From Meridianimarinicoccus marinus (GTDB lineage Bacteria; Pseudomonadota; Alphaproteobacteria; Rhodobacterales; Rhodobacteraceae), in NCBI RefSeq assembly GCF_040689105.1, contig NZ_JBFBVU010000001.1, forward strand, positions 186,001 to 250,000: a DNA stretch of 64,000 nucleotides, given 5' to 3'. Shown here one piece after another: positions 7,653-15,910 of the stretch (the first letter of the stretch is position 1; each line of letters begins with the position of its first letter). A program made the translations under genes and the position numbers. The notes below the pieces were generated by a model, which was given only the letters and a program-made list of their open reading frames with translations, did no database searches and was not told the DNA's origin.

Positions 7653-8867
7653 ATGAAACTCACGAAAACACTGGGGTTTGCCTCGGCACTGGCGCTGGTT
7701 GCCGGTCTGGCGCAGGCCGACAGCACGGTTCGGTTCTGGTATCACTTCGACAATGCCGACAACCCGATGGACGCGCTGATCGCGGCCTTCGAAGAAGCCA
7801 ACCCCGGCATCAAGATCGAAGCCGACAACGTGCCGTGGAACAGCTATTACGACCAGTTGTACACAGCGATCATCGGCGGCAACGCGCCCGATGCGGCCAT
7901 GGTCAAGGCCTTCGCCCAGCCCCGGCTGGTGGAAATGGGTGCGCTGGCGCCAATCGACGACGAACTGGCGGGCTGGGACGGGCGGGACCAGCTTCTGGAC
8001 AACCTGCTGGAACTGGCCAAGGGTCCGGATGGCAAGCAGTACTACCTGCCGGTGCAATACGTGGTGCTGTACCTCTACTACCGCCCCGACATGTTCGAGG
8101 AACTGGGTCTGGCCGTGCCCACCACCTGCGAGGAATTCCGCGATGCGGCCAAGGCGCTGACCCGCGACACCGACGGCGATGGCCAGATCGACGTCTATGG
8201 TTTCGGGCTTCGCGGCGCCAAGGGCGGGCACGACCATTGGGCCAGCTTCACGCTGGGCCGCGAGGGCGTCAGCCTGACTGAAGGGCTTACATCTGACGCG
8301 GGGGTGGCCGGCACGCAATTCGTGGCCGACCTGTTCCAGACCGACGAGGCCTTCCCGCCATCCGCGCCCAACGACGGCTTCCAGGAGATCATCGGCGGCT
8401 TCAAGGCCGGCAAGACGGCCATGACGATCCATCACATCGGCTCGGCCAACGGTATGGTCGAAGCCCTGGGCGACAAGGTGTCGGCCGCGCCGGTGCCGGA
8501 ATGCGGCGGTGGCCGCTGGACCGCCTTCGGGGACGAAAGCACTGCCATTCTGGCCAACGCGGAAGACAAAGAGGCCGCGTGGAAGTGGATCAGCTTCCTG
8601 TCTTCGGCGGGCAACAACACCATGTTCAACGCGGCCACTGGGCAGCTTCCCGTGGTCAAGGCCGACAGTGAAAGCTGGTCGCTGCATCCGCAGCGCTTTG
8701 TGAAGGCCACCGTCGACAGCTTGCCGTTCGCGCAGATGCTGCCCAACAGTTCGGCCACTGCGGACTTCGTGAACACGGTCTGGCCGACCTCGATGCAGCG
8801 GGTGCTGACCGGGGACATCACGGCCGCCGAGATGAATGCCGAGATCGAGACGCTTTTCGCAAACTAG
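7653..8867 (+). CDS. Sugar ABC transporter substrate-binding protein
   Basis: A 404-residue periplasmic binding protein of the CUT1 (family 1) type. A Sec signal peptide is clear: MKLTK, then a hydrophobic stretch ending ALVAGLAQA before DSTVRFWYHF. Family features include AFEEANPGIKIEADNVPWNSYYDQL near residue 45, PDAAMVKAFAQPRL and the late AWKWISFLSS helix. AAGGGAGGA precedes the ATG. It is followed by an 11-bp perfect hairpin (8879-8905) before the permease genes, a usual arrangement for keeping binding-protein mRNA in excess. The ligand is not deducible; the operon points to a mono- or oligosaccharide or derivative. Confidence 0.92.
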   Translation: MKLTKTLGFASALALVAGLAQADSTVRFWYHFDNADNPMDALIAAFEEANPGIKIEADNVPWNSYYDQLYTAIIGGNAPDAAMVKAFAQPRLVEMGALAPIDDELAGWDGRDQLLDNLLELAKGPDGKQYYLPVQYVVLYLYYRPDMFEELGLAVPTTCEEFRDAAKALTRDTDGDGQIDVYGFGLRGAKGGHDHWASFTLGREGVSLTEGLTSDAGVAGTQFVADLFQTDEAFPPSAPNDGFQEIIGGFKAGKTAMTIHHIGSANGMVEALGDKVSAAPVPECGGGRWTAFGDESTAILANAEDKEAAWKWISFLSSAGNNTMFNAATGQLPVVKADSESWSLHPQRFVKATVDSLPFAQMLPNSSATADFVNTVWPTSMQRVLTGDITAAEMNAEIETLFAN

Positions 8868-8878
8868 GGTCCTCCCCT

Positions 8879-8905
8879 GGCCGGGGCGCCTGACGCGCCC
8901 CGGCC
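8879..8905 (+). terminator. Strong intercistronic hairpin after binding-protein gene
   Basis: An 11-bp perfect stem GGCCGGGGCGC / GCGCCCCGGCC with a five-base loop CTGAC lies 12 bp after the binding-protein stop and 31 bp before the first permease. There is no T-run, so it is more likely an mRNA-stabilising or partial-termination structure than a full terminator. This matches the high binding-protein to permease ratio typical of such operons. Confidence 0.7.
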
Positions 8906-8936
8906 GCTTGCCCTCCTTTCCTGAACCCCGCAGGCT

Positions 8937-9863
8937 ATGACCGACGCATCCTTGCCCCCAGTGCAGACCACCGAAGCCCCGCCCGCGCGGGCGCTGTCGC
9001 GGCGCGTTTTGCCCTATGCCATGCTGTCGCCGGCGGTGATCGTCACCCTGGCGATCGTGTTCTTTCCGATGGTGCAGACCGCCTGGATGAGCCTGCACGA
9101 CTATGTCCTGTTCCGCCCCAACGACTTTGAATGGGTGGGCTTGGGCAACTTCAAGGCCGCCCTTCAGGACGAGGTGTTCTGGATCTCGCTGCGCCACACC
9201 ATCATCTGGATGGCCACCACCATACCGGCGCAATTGCTGCTGGGGCTGGTCACCGCGCTGCTGCTGAACCAGCAGTTCCCGTGGCGGCCCGTCGCGCGCG
9301 CGCTGATCATCATTCCCTGGGCGCTGCCCTCGGTGGTGATCGCGCTGATGTGGGTCTGGATCTATGACAGCAATTACGGCGTCGCCAACGAATTCCTGCT
9401 GCGGCTTGGCCTGATCCAGCGCGCCATCCCCTGGCTGGCCGATCCCGATACCGCGCTGGCGGCGATCATCCTGACCCTGACCTGGCAGGGCTTTCCCTTC
9501 TTTGCGGTGATGATCCTGGCCGGGCTGCAATCGATCCCACGCAGCTATTACGAGGCGGCGTCCATCGATGGCGCCAGCACCTGGAACCAGTTTCGCTACA
9601 TCACCCTGCCGGGCATCTCGGGGGTGATGATGACCGCCGTGCTGCTGCGGATGATCTGGGTTGCCAACAGTTTCGACGTGATCTTCGTGATGACCGGCGG
9701 CGGGCCGGGCTATGCCACCTATACGCTGCCGCTCTATGCCTTCGTGAAGGCGCGCACCAATCTGGACTTCGGCTATGGCTCGGCCATCGCGGTGCTGTTC
9801 ACCCTGCTGCTGATGGTGGTTGTGGTGTTCTACCTGAAGCGGACCGGAAAGGCGGTGTCCTGA
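8937..9863 (+). CDS. Sugar ABC transporter permease (MalF/UgpA type)
   Basis: A 308-residue inner-membrane permease with about six hydrophobic segments. The first begins near residue 26 (YAMLSPAVIVTLAIVFFPMV). The cytoplasmic EAA loop that docks on the ATPase is YYEAASIDGASTWNQFRYI near residue 203, followed by LPG. It follows the hairpin at 8879-8905, and its stop overlaps the next permease start by one base (TGATG). Together with the second permease and the divergent ATPase it completes a CUT1 importer. Confidence 0.92.
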   Translation: MTDASLPPVQTTEAPPARALSRRVLPYAMLSPAVIVTLAIVFFPMVQTAWMSLHDYVLFRPNDFEWVGLGNFKAALQDEVFWISLRHTIIWMATTIPAQLLLGLVTALLLNQQFPWRPVARALIIIPWALPSVVIALMWVWIYDSNYGVANEFLLRLGLIQRAIPWLADPDTALAAIILTLTWQGFPFFAVMILAGLQSIPRSYYEAASIDGASTWNQFRYITLPGISGVMMTAVLLRMIWVANSFDVIFVMTGGGPGYATYTLPLYAFVKARTNLDFGYGSAIAVLFTLLLMVVVVFYLKRTGKAVS

Positions 9864-10696
9864 TGGCGCTGCACAAACCGTCGCTGCGCAAGCGCCTGCT
9901 GACCGTCGACCTGCCGATGCTGGCGATCCTGGCCTTCACGCTGGGCCCGTACCTTTGGATGTTCCTGACCTCGATCAGCCGCGAAAGCACGCTGTTCACC
10001 GAAGGCCCGTCGATCTGGAACGCCACCCTCGAGAACTACACCCGCCTGTTCAATACGGTGGGCTTCGGCGACAACCTGCTGGACAGCCTGATCGTGGCCA
10101 GCGGCACCGTGCTGGTCGGCCTGTCGCTGAGCGTCACCGCCGCTTACGCCTTTTCGCGGTTCAACTTTCCGGGCAAGCGGCTGCTGATGCTGCAGTTCCT
10201 GCTGATCAACATGTTCCCGCTGGTGCTGCTGATCCTGCCGCTGTTCGTGCTGATGCGGGTGCTGGGCCTGCTGGACACGCATCTGGCGCTGATCATCGCC
10301 AATTCCACCATCGCGATCCCGTTCTCGATCTGGATGATGGTCAGCTACATGAACGGCATCCCGCGGTCGTTGGACGAAGCCGCGATGACCGATGGCTGTA
10401 CGCGGATGCAGGCGCTGGTGCGGGTGGTGCTGCCGCTGTGCCTGCCGGGGATCATCGCCACCGGCATCTACATCTTCATCACCTCGTGGAACGAATACCT
10501 TTATGCGCTGACGCTGGGCGGGCGAAATGTGCGCACCATCACTGTCGCGGTGCAGACCCTGATCGGTGAATACGAAGTGCAATGGGGTTTGCTGACCGCA
10601 GGCGGCATCGTCGGGGCCATGCCCGCCACGGTGCTGTTCCTGCTGGTACAGAAACGCCTGATCTCGGGGCTGACGCAGGGCGCGGTCAAGGGCTAG
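9863..10696 (+). CDS. Sugar ABC transporter permease (MalG/UgpE type)
   Basis: A 277-residue second permease with about six membrane segments. The EAA loop SLDEAAMTDGCTRMQALVRV lies near residue 171 and is followed by VLPLCLPG. The C-terminal LVQKRLISGLTQGAVKG tail is typical of MalG-like subunits. Its start overlaps the preceding stop, implying coupled translation and 1:1 stoichiometry. Only 14 bp separate it from the likely TTG start of the isomerase gene. Confidence 0.92.
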   Translation: MALHKPSLRKRLLTVDLPMLAILAFTLGPYLWMFLTSISRESTLFTEGPSIWNATLENYTRLFNTVGFGDNLLDSLIVASGTVLVGLSLSVTAAYAFSRFNFPGKRLLMLQFLLINMFPLVLLILPLFVLMRVLGLLDTHLALIIANSTIAIPFSIWMMVSYMNGIPRSLDEAAMTDGCTRMQALVRVVLPLCLPGIIATGIYIFITSWNEYLYALTLGGRNVRTITVAVQTLIGEYEVQWGLLTAGGIVGAMPATVLFLLVQKRLISGLTQGAVKG

Positions 10697-10710
10697 GAAA
10701 GGACAAGGGT

Positions 10711-11598
10711 TTGGACAATCCCATCGGCATCATCTCCATGCAGTTCACGCGCCCGTTCACCGGCAGCGATCTGCACTATTTCAAGACTGCGGCGGGGCTT
10801 GGCTTCGACTTCATCGAACTGCTGGTGCCCGAGCCGGAAGACGCGCTGCCCCTGGCCGATGTGAAGGCCGCTGCAGCCGAGGCCGGTGTGTTCCTTGTGC
10901 TGGCCGCGCGGGTGACGCCGCAACGCTCCATCGCTTCGGAGGATCCGGCGCAGCGGCAGGGCGGGCTGGACTACCTGAAACGCTGTGTCGATGTGGCGGC
11001 GGAACTGGACGTGTCCATCGTCGGCGGGCCGCTTTACGGCGAACCGATGGTCTTTGCCGGTCGGCCCCCGGTGCCACGCAGTGATGCCGAGATTGTCGCC
11101 CGTGCCGCCCGCACGGTTGAAGGACTGGCGCTGGTGGCGCCGATGGCCCGCGCCGCCGGGATCACCTTCGCGGTCGAGGCGCTGAACCGGTTCGAGACCG
11201 ACATCCTGTCCACCACCCGGCAAGCGGTGGAAGTGGTGGAAGCGGTGAACGATCCAGGGCTGGGGGTGCTGCTGGACACCTTCCATATGAACATCGAGGA
11301 TCGCTCGATCCCGGACGCGATCCGGCTGGCCGGGGATCGCATCGTGCATTTTCAGGCCAACGAGAACCATCGCGGCCATCCCGGCACCGGCCACATGGAC
11401 TGGCCCGCCATCATGCGGGCGCTGCACCAGGTGGACTATGCCGGGCCGATCTCGCTGGAGCCGTTCCGCCGCGCCGACGACCGGGTCGCCCTGCCCATCG
11501 CCCATTGGCGCGCCCCGCGCGAGGATGAAGGCGCCAAACTGCGCGCCGGGCTGGGGGTGATCCGACATGCGCTGACACTGGCAGGGGTGGACCAATGA
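10711..11598 (+). CDS. Sugar phosphate isomerase/epimerase (AP-endonuclease-2-like TIM barrel)
   Basis: A 295-residue TIM-barrel protein of the xylose-isomerase-like fold. Metal-ligand-type motifs are FAVEALNRFETD near residue 153, LLDTFHMNIED near 188, HFQANENHRGHPGTGHMDW near 213 and a late SLEPF. This set resembles ketose/tagatose 3-epimerases and related isomerases. The likely start is TTG 10711: AGGAAAGGA sits about eight bases upstream and the start falls just after the permease stop, whereas the first in-frame ATG (10738) cuts the first strand. It overlaps the dehydrogenase gene (ATGA at 11595), and the pair probably acts in sequence on the imported sugar. Confidence 0.85.
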   Translation: MDNPIGIISMQFTRPFTGSDLHYFKTAAGLGFDFIELLVPEPEDALPLADVKAAAAEAGVFLVLAARVTPQRSIASEDPAQRQGGLDYLKRCVDVAAELDVSIVGGPLYGEPMVFAGRPPVPRSDAEIVARAARTVEGLALVAPMARAAGITFAVEALNRFETDILSTTRQAVEVVEAVNDPGLGVLLDTFHMNIEDRSIPDAIRLAGDRIVHFQANENHRGHPGTGHMDWPAIMRALHQVDYAGPISLEPFRRADDRVALPIAHWRAPREDEGAKLRAGLGVIRHALTLAGVDQ

Positions 11599-12590
11599 TC
11601 AACATCGGCTGGATCGGGTGCGGGCGTCATGCGCGGCAGATGCTGCTGCCGCAACTGGGGCGCAACGACATTCGCATTGCTGCTCTTTGTGACCAGGACT
11701 CGGCGGCGTTGGGCCGCACGGCCATGGAATACGGGGTCACCGCCTGTCACAGCGATTTCCGCGACCTGATTGCCACGCCCGGTCTGGATGCCATCGGCAT
11801 GGCGGTCGGCCCCGACCTGCATCAGGCCGCCGCCATCGCCGCGCTGGAGGTCGGACTGCCGGTGTTCATGGAAAAGCCGCCCGCGGCCACCGCCGCAGGT
11901 GCCCGCGCCGTCGCCTGCGCCGCCGAGGCGGCCGGCAAACCGGTGATCGTGGGCTTCATGAAACGCTATTCCACCGGCAACCGCATCGCCCGCAACGTCT
12001 TGTTGGGCGGTGAATTCGGCGCAATCCTGGGCCTTGGCGGCACCTATATGACCGCGCCCACCTATTTCGAGGGCGCGCCGGACTACAGCGGTTTCTACCT
12101 GCATCACTGCGTCCACTACATGGATCTGATCCCGTGGTTCACCGGCGAAGACTTTGGCGACATGCAGGTGCGCAGCGTCTCTCCGCTGCCCGGAAAACTG
12201 CTGCTGCATCTGAACTTCACCACCGACGCCGGGGTGATCGGCAATGTGGTGATGGGCACGGTCCAGTCGCGCGGCACCCCGATGGAGGAACTGCGGATCA
12301 TGGGCGACCACGCCCGCCTGCATGTGGACAACATCATCAATGTCGCCCTCTACCGCGATCCGCCCTTCAAGGCCGACGATCCCGACGCCACCCTGAACCC
12401 GGCCTGCGATACTCTGTCATGGACCCCGAATTTCACGGCGGCGGCGAACGAGGATCACAAGGGCTATGCCGCTTTGCTGCGCGATGCCGCGGCGGTTCTA
12501 CGCGGCGAGGCGCGCGATGTGCCGGAGATTGCGGACGGCGTGCGCGCGATGGAGCGTCTTGAGCGCATGGTGGCCCAGATCGACGCCTGA
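11595..12590 (+). CDS. Gfo/Idh/MocA-family oxidoreductase
   Basis: A 331-residue NAD(P)-dependent sugar or inositol dehydrogenase homologue. The Rossmann nucleotide-binding start GWIGCGRHARQMLLPQL is at residue 5. The EKPPAATAAGARAV segment, with the family Lys, lies near residue 95, and the C-terminal sheet includes HHCVHYMDLIPWF near 175. It is the last gene of the regulator-esterase-transporter-isomerase operon. Only 44 bp separate its stop from the convergent radical SAM gene, with no obvious terminator seen there. Substrate is unknown. Confidence 0.9.
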   Translation: MINIGWIGCGRHARQMLLPQLGRNDIRIAALCDQDSAALGRTAMEYGVTACHSDFRDLIATPGLDAIGMAVGPDLHQAAAIAALEVGLPVFMEKPPAATAAGARAVACAAEAAGKPVIVGFMKRYSTGNRIARNVLLGGEFGAILGLGGTYMTAPTYFEGAPDYSGFYLHHCVHYMDLIPWFTGEDFGDMQVRSVSPLPGKLLLHLNFTTDAGVIGNVVMGTVQSRGTPMEELRIMGDHARLHVDNIINVALYRDPPFKADDPDATLNPACDTLSWTPNFTAAANEDHKGYAALLRDAAAVLRGEARDVPEIADGVRAMERLERMVAQIDA

Positions 12591-12634
12591 GCCGTTTGTT
12601 GCGGCTGGGGGCCTGAGGTGCGACCGACTCGGGG

Positions 12635-13582
12635 TCAGGCCGAACAACTGGCGCCGCCCAGAACGCAGAACTTGGCGCAATGGGGGTGGTTCAACTGAAC
12701 TGGCCGTTCGGCCTCTTCCAGGGTGCGGCCCAATTCGAACTCCGGGTCATAGGCCAGCAGCGTGCAGGCCAGCACCGTGGCATGGTCCGACCCCTTGCGG
12801 CGCACCACCATCCGGCTTGAGGCGCACATCACGTCGTCGGGACTTTTGCCAAGGATGTCCCAGCAATCGGTGGTTATCTCGGGCACATCGACGCTGGCGT
12901 CCATCTCGGGAAACAGGATCAGACGGCCGGGGTCAGCGGCGTCGATGTCGAAGCCATGGGCGGTGAACAGCCGGGCAAAGCCGTCCCGCGCTTCGGATTC
13001 GGCCTCGCCCCACAGGGTGCGGCCCGCCACGTCCATCGCGATGCCCTGATCGCGCAGCCAGATCATGCCCTCAAGCGTCTTGTCGAAACTGCCCGCGCCG
13101 CGTTCCTCGTCATGCCGCTCGGGCGACCAGTGGTCGAGCGAGATGCGCAGGGTCAGCCTGTCGCCATATGCCTCTTGCAGCCGCGACAGACCCGCCTGAA
13201 CGGCCGGGCGCATCATCGGGCGCATGGCGTTGGTCAGGATCAGCACCGCGAATCCCCGCGCCAGCGCATCCTCGGCCATGGCGATCATCTGCGGGTTCAT
13301 GAAGGGCTCGCCGCCGGTAAAGCCGATCTCGCGCACCGGCCAGCCGCGCGCGGCGATCTGGTCCAGGTAGTCCGCGACCTCTTCGGCGGTCAGATAGACC
13401 AGCTGGTCATTGGTGGGCGAGCTGTCGATGTAGCAGTTCACGCATTCGATGTTGCACAGGGTGCCGGTGTTGAACCACAGCGTTTGCGGATCGCGCAGCG
13501 CCACAGAGGCGCGGGTTTCGCCCTTCGCGGTAACGAAGGGGTCGGAAAACTTCCCCGGTGCTTGCGCTGCTACGTCTTTCAT
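12635..13582 (-). CDS. Radical SAM protein of unknown substrate, with C-terminal cysteine-rich region
   Basis: A 315-residue radical SAM enzyme. The 4Fe-4S/SAM motif is CNIECVNC near residue 43, followed by the glycine motif IGFTGGEPFMNPQM near 85 and a barrel strand LRISLDHWSPERH. The last 80 residues hold further cysteines (TDCWDI, DVMCASS, VLACTLL, HPHCAKFC, GASCSA), suggesting a second, SPASM/twitch-like auxiliary cluster. GGGGAG lies five bases before the ATG. No peptide substrate, transporter or partner gene adjoins it, so I assign no reaction. It is monocistronic and divergent from zwf. Confidence 0.85.
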   Translation of the reverse strand: MKDVAAQAPGKFSDPFVTAKGETRASVALRDPQTLWFNTGTLCNIECVNCYIDSSPTNDQLVYLTAEEVADYLDQIAARGWPVREIGFTGGEPFMNPQMIAMAEDALARGFAVLILTNAMRPMMRPAVQAGLSRLQEAYGDRLTLRISLDHWSPERHDEERGAGSFDKTLEGMIWLRDQGIAMDVAGRTLWGEAESEARDGFARLFTAHGFDIDAADPGRLILFPEMDASVDVPEITTDCWDILGKSPDDVMCASSRMVVRRKGSDHATVLACTLLAYDPEFELGRTLEEAERPVQLNHPHCAKFCVLGGASCSA

Positions 13583-13712
13583 TCACACTCCCCACGACTT
13601 TTTCGAATGACCGTTGTATTGCTGTGTCAGTCTTATGGGAAGCGCGGCAGCGATAGAGTGACACGCTTGTGATAATCTGAACTTCTGTTAGTTAACCGCT
13701 CGAATGGATATG

Positions 13713-13733
13713 TTTGCGCTATCAGGGCGCAAA
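13713..13733. promoter_or_regulatory. Inverted repeat upstream of zwf, candidate operator
   Basis: TTTGCGC and GCGCAAA flank a seven-base centre, 46 bp before the zwf ATG and inside the 196-bp gap to the divergent radical SAM gene. No T-run follows, so it is not a terminator. Position fits an operator for carbon-flux control of zwf-pgl-pgi. The regulator is unknown. Confidence 0.4.
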
Positions 13734-13778
13734 TGCTCTGCTGCCCGACGTGGGCTTTCCAGGGAAGGAAAGGGTACC

Positions 13779-15233
13779 ATGGTTTCTCGCACGATACCGG
13801 TCGACAGCTTCGACCTTGTGATTTTCGGCGCCACGGGCGATCTGGCCCGCCGCAAGATCCTGCCCGGCCTGTTTCGCCGCTTCGCCTCGGGACAGATGCC
13901 CGAGGACGCCAAGCTGATCGGTGCCGCCCGATCCGAAATGGATGTGACCGCCTATCGACAGGTGGTGCGCGAGGCATTGCTGGAGTTCGCCGATGTGGAA
14001 TCCAAACCCGACGATGTGATCGAGGGTTTCCTGCGGCATCTGGAATTCGTCACCGTCGATGCCACCGGCGATGACGGCTGGTCGGAACTGCGCAGTCTGT
14101 TGCGCGCCGGCGTGGTGCGGGCCTTTTATTTCTCGGTGGCGCCATCGCTGTTCGGGGACATTGCGGAACGGCTGAAAACCAAGGGCCTGGCCGATGAGGA
14201 CAGCCGCATCGTGGTGGAAAAGCCCTTTGGCCGTGACCTGAAGTCCGCCAAGGCGCTGAACGCCTCGCTGGCAACCTATTTCGACGAAAGCCAGATCTAC
14301 CGGATCGACCATTACCTGGGCAAGGAAACGGTGCAGAACCTGATGGCGGTGCGCTTTGCCAACATCCTGTTCGAGCCGCTGTGGAACGCCCAGTTCATCG
14401 ATCACGTGCAGATCACGGTGGCCGAAACCGTCGGTGTCGGCGGACGCGGCAGCTATTATGACAAGTCCGGTGCCATGCGCGACATGGTGCAGAACCACCT
14501 GATGCAGCTTTTGTGCCTGATCGCGATGGAGCCGCCGTCGCGGTTCGAGCCCGACGCGGTGCGGGACGAGAAACTGAAGGTGATCAGGGCGCTTGACCCG
14601 GTGCCGCCCTCGGACGTGGTGCGCGGCCAGTATCGCGCCGGCAAGGATCTGACCGGCTATCTGGAAGATGTGGAGGATCCGGACAGCATCACCGAAAGCT
14701 TCGTGGCGATGAAGGTGCAGATCTCGAACTGGCGCTGGCAGGGGACGCCGTTCTACATGCGCACGGGCAAACGCCTGCGCAACCGCACTTCGGAAATCGT
14801 CATCCGGTTCAAGGAAACCCCGCATTCGATCTTTGGGCCGAACAGTGGCAGTGCCGCCAACGAGATGTCGATCCGCCTGCAGCCCAACGAAGGCATCGAC
14901 CTGCGCCTGACCATCAAGGAACCGGGGCCGGGTGGCATGCGCCTGGTGGATGTGCCGCTCGACATGACGTTCTCGGAAATCCTCGGCGTCAAGCTGAAGG
15001 ACATTCCCGACGCTTACGAGCGGCTGATCATGGATGTGATTCGCGGCAACCAGACCCTGTTCATGCGCGGCGACGAGGTCGAGGCCGCCTGGGCCTGGTC
15101 CGATCCGATCATTGAAACCTGGGAGAATGGCGATCAGCAGCCCGACGGCTATGATTCCGGCAGCGCTGGCCCTGAAAGCGCACTGGAACTGATCCACCGC
15201 GACGGGCGCAGATGGAGGGAGTTGAGGGGATGA
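13779..15233 (+). CDS. zwf: Glucose-6-phosphate 1-dehydrogenase
   Basis: Oxidises glucose-6-phosphate to 6-phosphogluconolactone, feeding the Entner-Doudoroff and pentose phosphate routes. The 484-residue protein has the NADP fold GATGDLARRKILPGLF at residue 14, EKPFGRDL, the active-site motif RIDHYLGKETVQNLMA near 178 and the family pattern in FYMRTGKRL. ATG 13779 is used because AAGGAAAGG lies just upstream and the fold starts ten residues in; in-frame upstream codons back to 13704 have no family match. The stop overlaps the pgl start (ATGA). Confidence 0.96.
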   Translation: MVSRTIPVDSFDLVIFGATGDLARRKILPGLFRRFASGQMPEDAKLIGAARSEMDVTAYRQVVREALLEFADVESKPDDVIEGFLRHLEFVTVDATGDDGWSELRSLLRAGVVRAFYFSVAPSLFGDIAERLKTKGLADEDSRIVVEKPFGRDLKSAKALNASLATYFDESQIYRIDHYLGKETVQNLMAVRFANILFEPLWNAQFIDHVQITVAETVGVGGRGSYYDKSGAMRDMVQNHLMQLLCLIAMEPPSRFEPDAVRDEKLKVIRALDPVPPSDVVRGQYRAGKDLTGYLEDVEDPDSITESFVAMKVQISNWRWQGTPFYMRTGKRLRNRTSEIVIRFKETPHSIFGPNSGSAANEMSIRLQPNEGIDLRLTIKEPGPGGMRLVDVPLDMTFSEILGVKLKDIPDAYERLIMDVIRGNQTLFMRGDEVEAAWAWSDPIIETWENGDQQPDGYDSGSAGPESALELIHRDGRRWRELRG

Positions 15234-15904
15234 ACCTGAAAGACTATCCCGACCGGGAATTTCTGATGATCGAACTGGCCCAGAAGCTGGCCGGAGATCT
15301 GAACACCGCGCTGATGACCCATGACACCGTGACCTTCGCGGTGCCCGGCGGCACTACGCCGGGTCCGGTCTTCGATGCGCTCAGCGCCGTCGATCTGGAC
15401 TGGAGCCGGGTGCAGGTGCTGCTGACCGACGAACGCTGGGTGCCGGAAACCTCGGACCGGTCGAACGCACGACTGATCCGCGAACGGCTGTTGCAGGACA
15501 AGGCGGCAAAGGCCCGGTTCATCGGCTATTACGACGGCAGCGACCTGTCCGACGCCGGTGTCGCCAAGGCGGCGGAGCGCATCGCGCCGCTGCTGCCGAT
15601 CTCGGTGCTGCTGCTGGGCATGGGGGCGGACATGCACACGGCCTCGCTGTTTCCGGGCTCGGACCAGCTTGCCGCCGCGCTGGAGGATGACGCGCCCGCG
15701 CTGATGGCGGTCACCGCCCCCGGCGCGCCCGAACCGCGCGTCACCCTGACCGCGCAGGCGCTGAAATCGGCCTTGGCTGTCCATATCCTGATCACGGGGC
15801 GCGACAAACGTGACGCGCTGGAACAGGCCGTGGCACTTGATGATCCGATGCAGGCGCCGGTATCTGTCGTACTTGGGGCCGCATCGGTCCATTGGGCGGA
15901 GTAA
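15230..15904 (+). CDS. pgl: 6-phosphogluconolactonase
   Basis: Hydrolyses the zwf product to 6-phosphogluconate. The 224-residue protein shows the sugar-phosphate isomerase-like motifs FAVPGGTTPGPVFDAL near residue 35, VLLTDERWVPETSDRSNARL near 62 and LLGMGADMHTASLFPGSDQL near 126. ATG 15230 overlaps the zwf stop and has GAGGGG upstream; an in-frame ATG at 15212 inside zwf would add six residues. The pgi gene follows after six bases, so zwf-pgl-pgi form one operon. Confidence 0.94.
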   Translation: MNLKDYPDREFLMIELAQKLAGDLNTALMTHDTVTFAVPGGTTPGPVFDALSAVDLDWSRVQVLLTDERWVPETSDRSNARLIRERLLQDKAAKARFIGYYDGSDLSDAGVAKAAERIAPLLPISVLLLGMGADMHTASLFPGSDQLAAALEDDAPALMAVTAPGAPEPRVTLTAQALKSALAVHILITGRDKRDALEQAVALDDPMQAPVSVVLGAASVHWAE

Positions 15905-15910
15905 CACGTC

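Noticed and set aside
7455..9530. 691-codon minus-strand frame opposite the binding-protein and permease genes
   Set aside because: No family resemblance; Gln/His/Arg-rich composition typical of antisense frames here.
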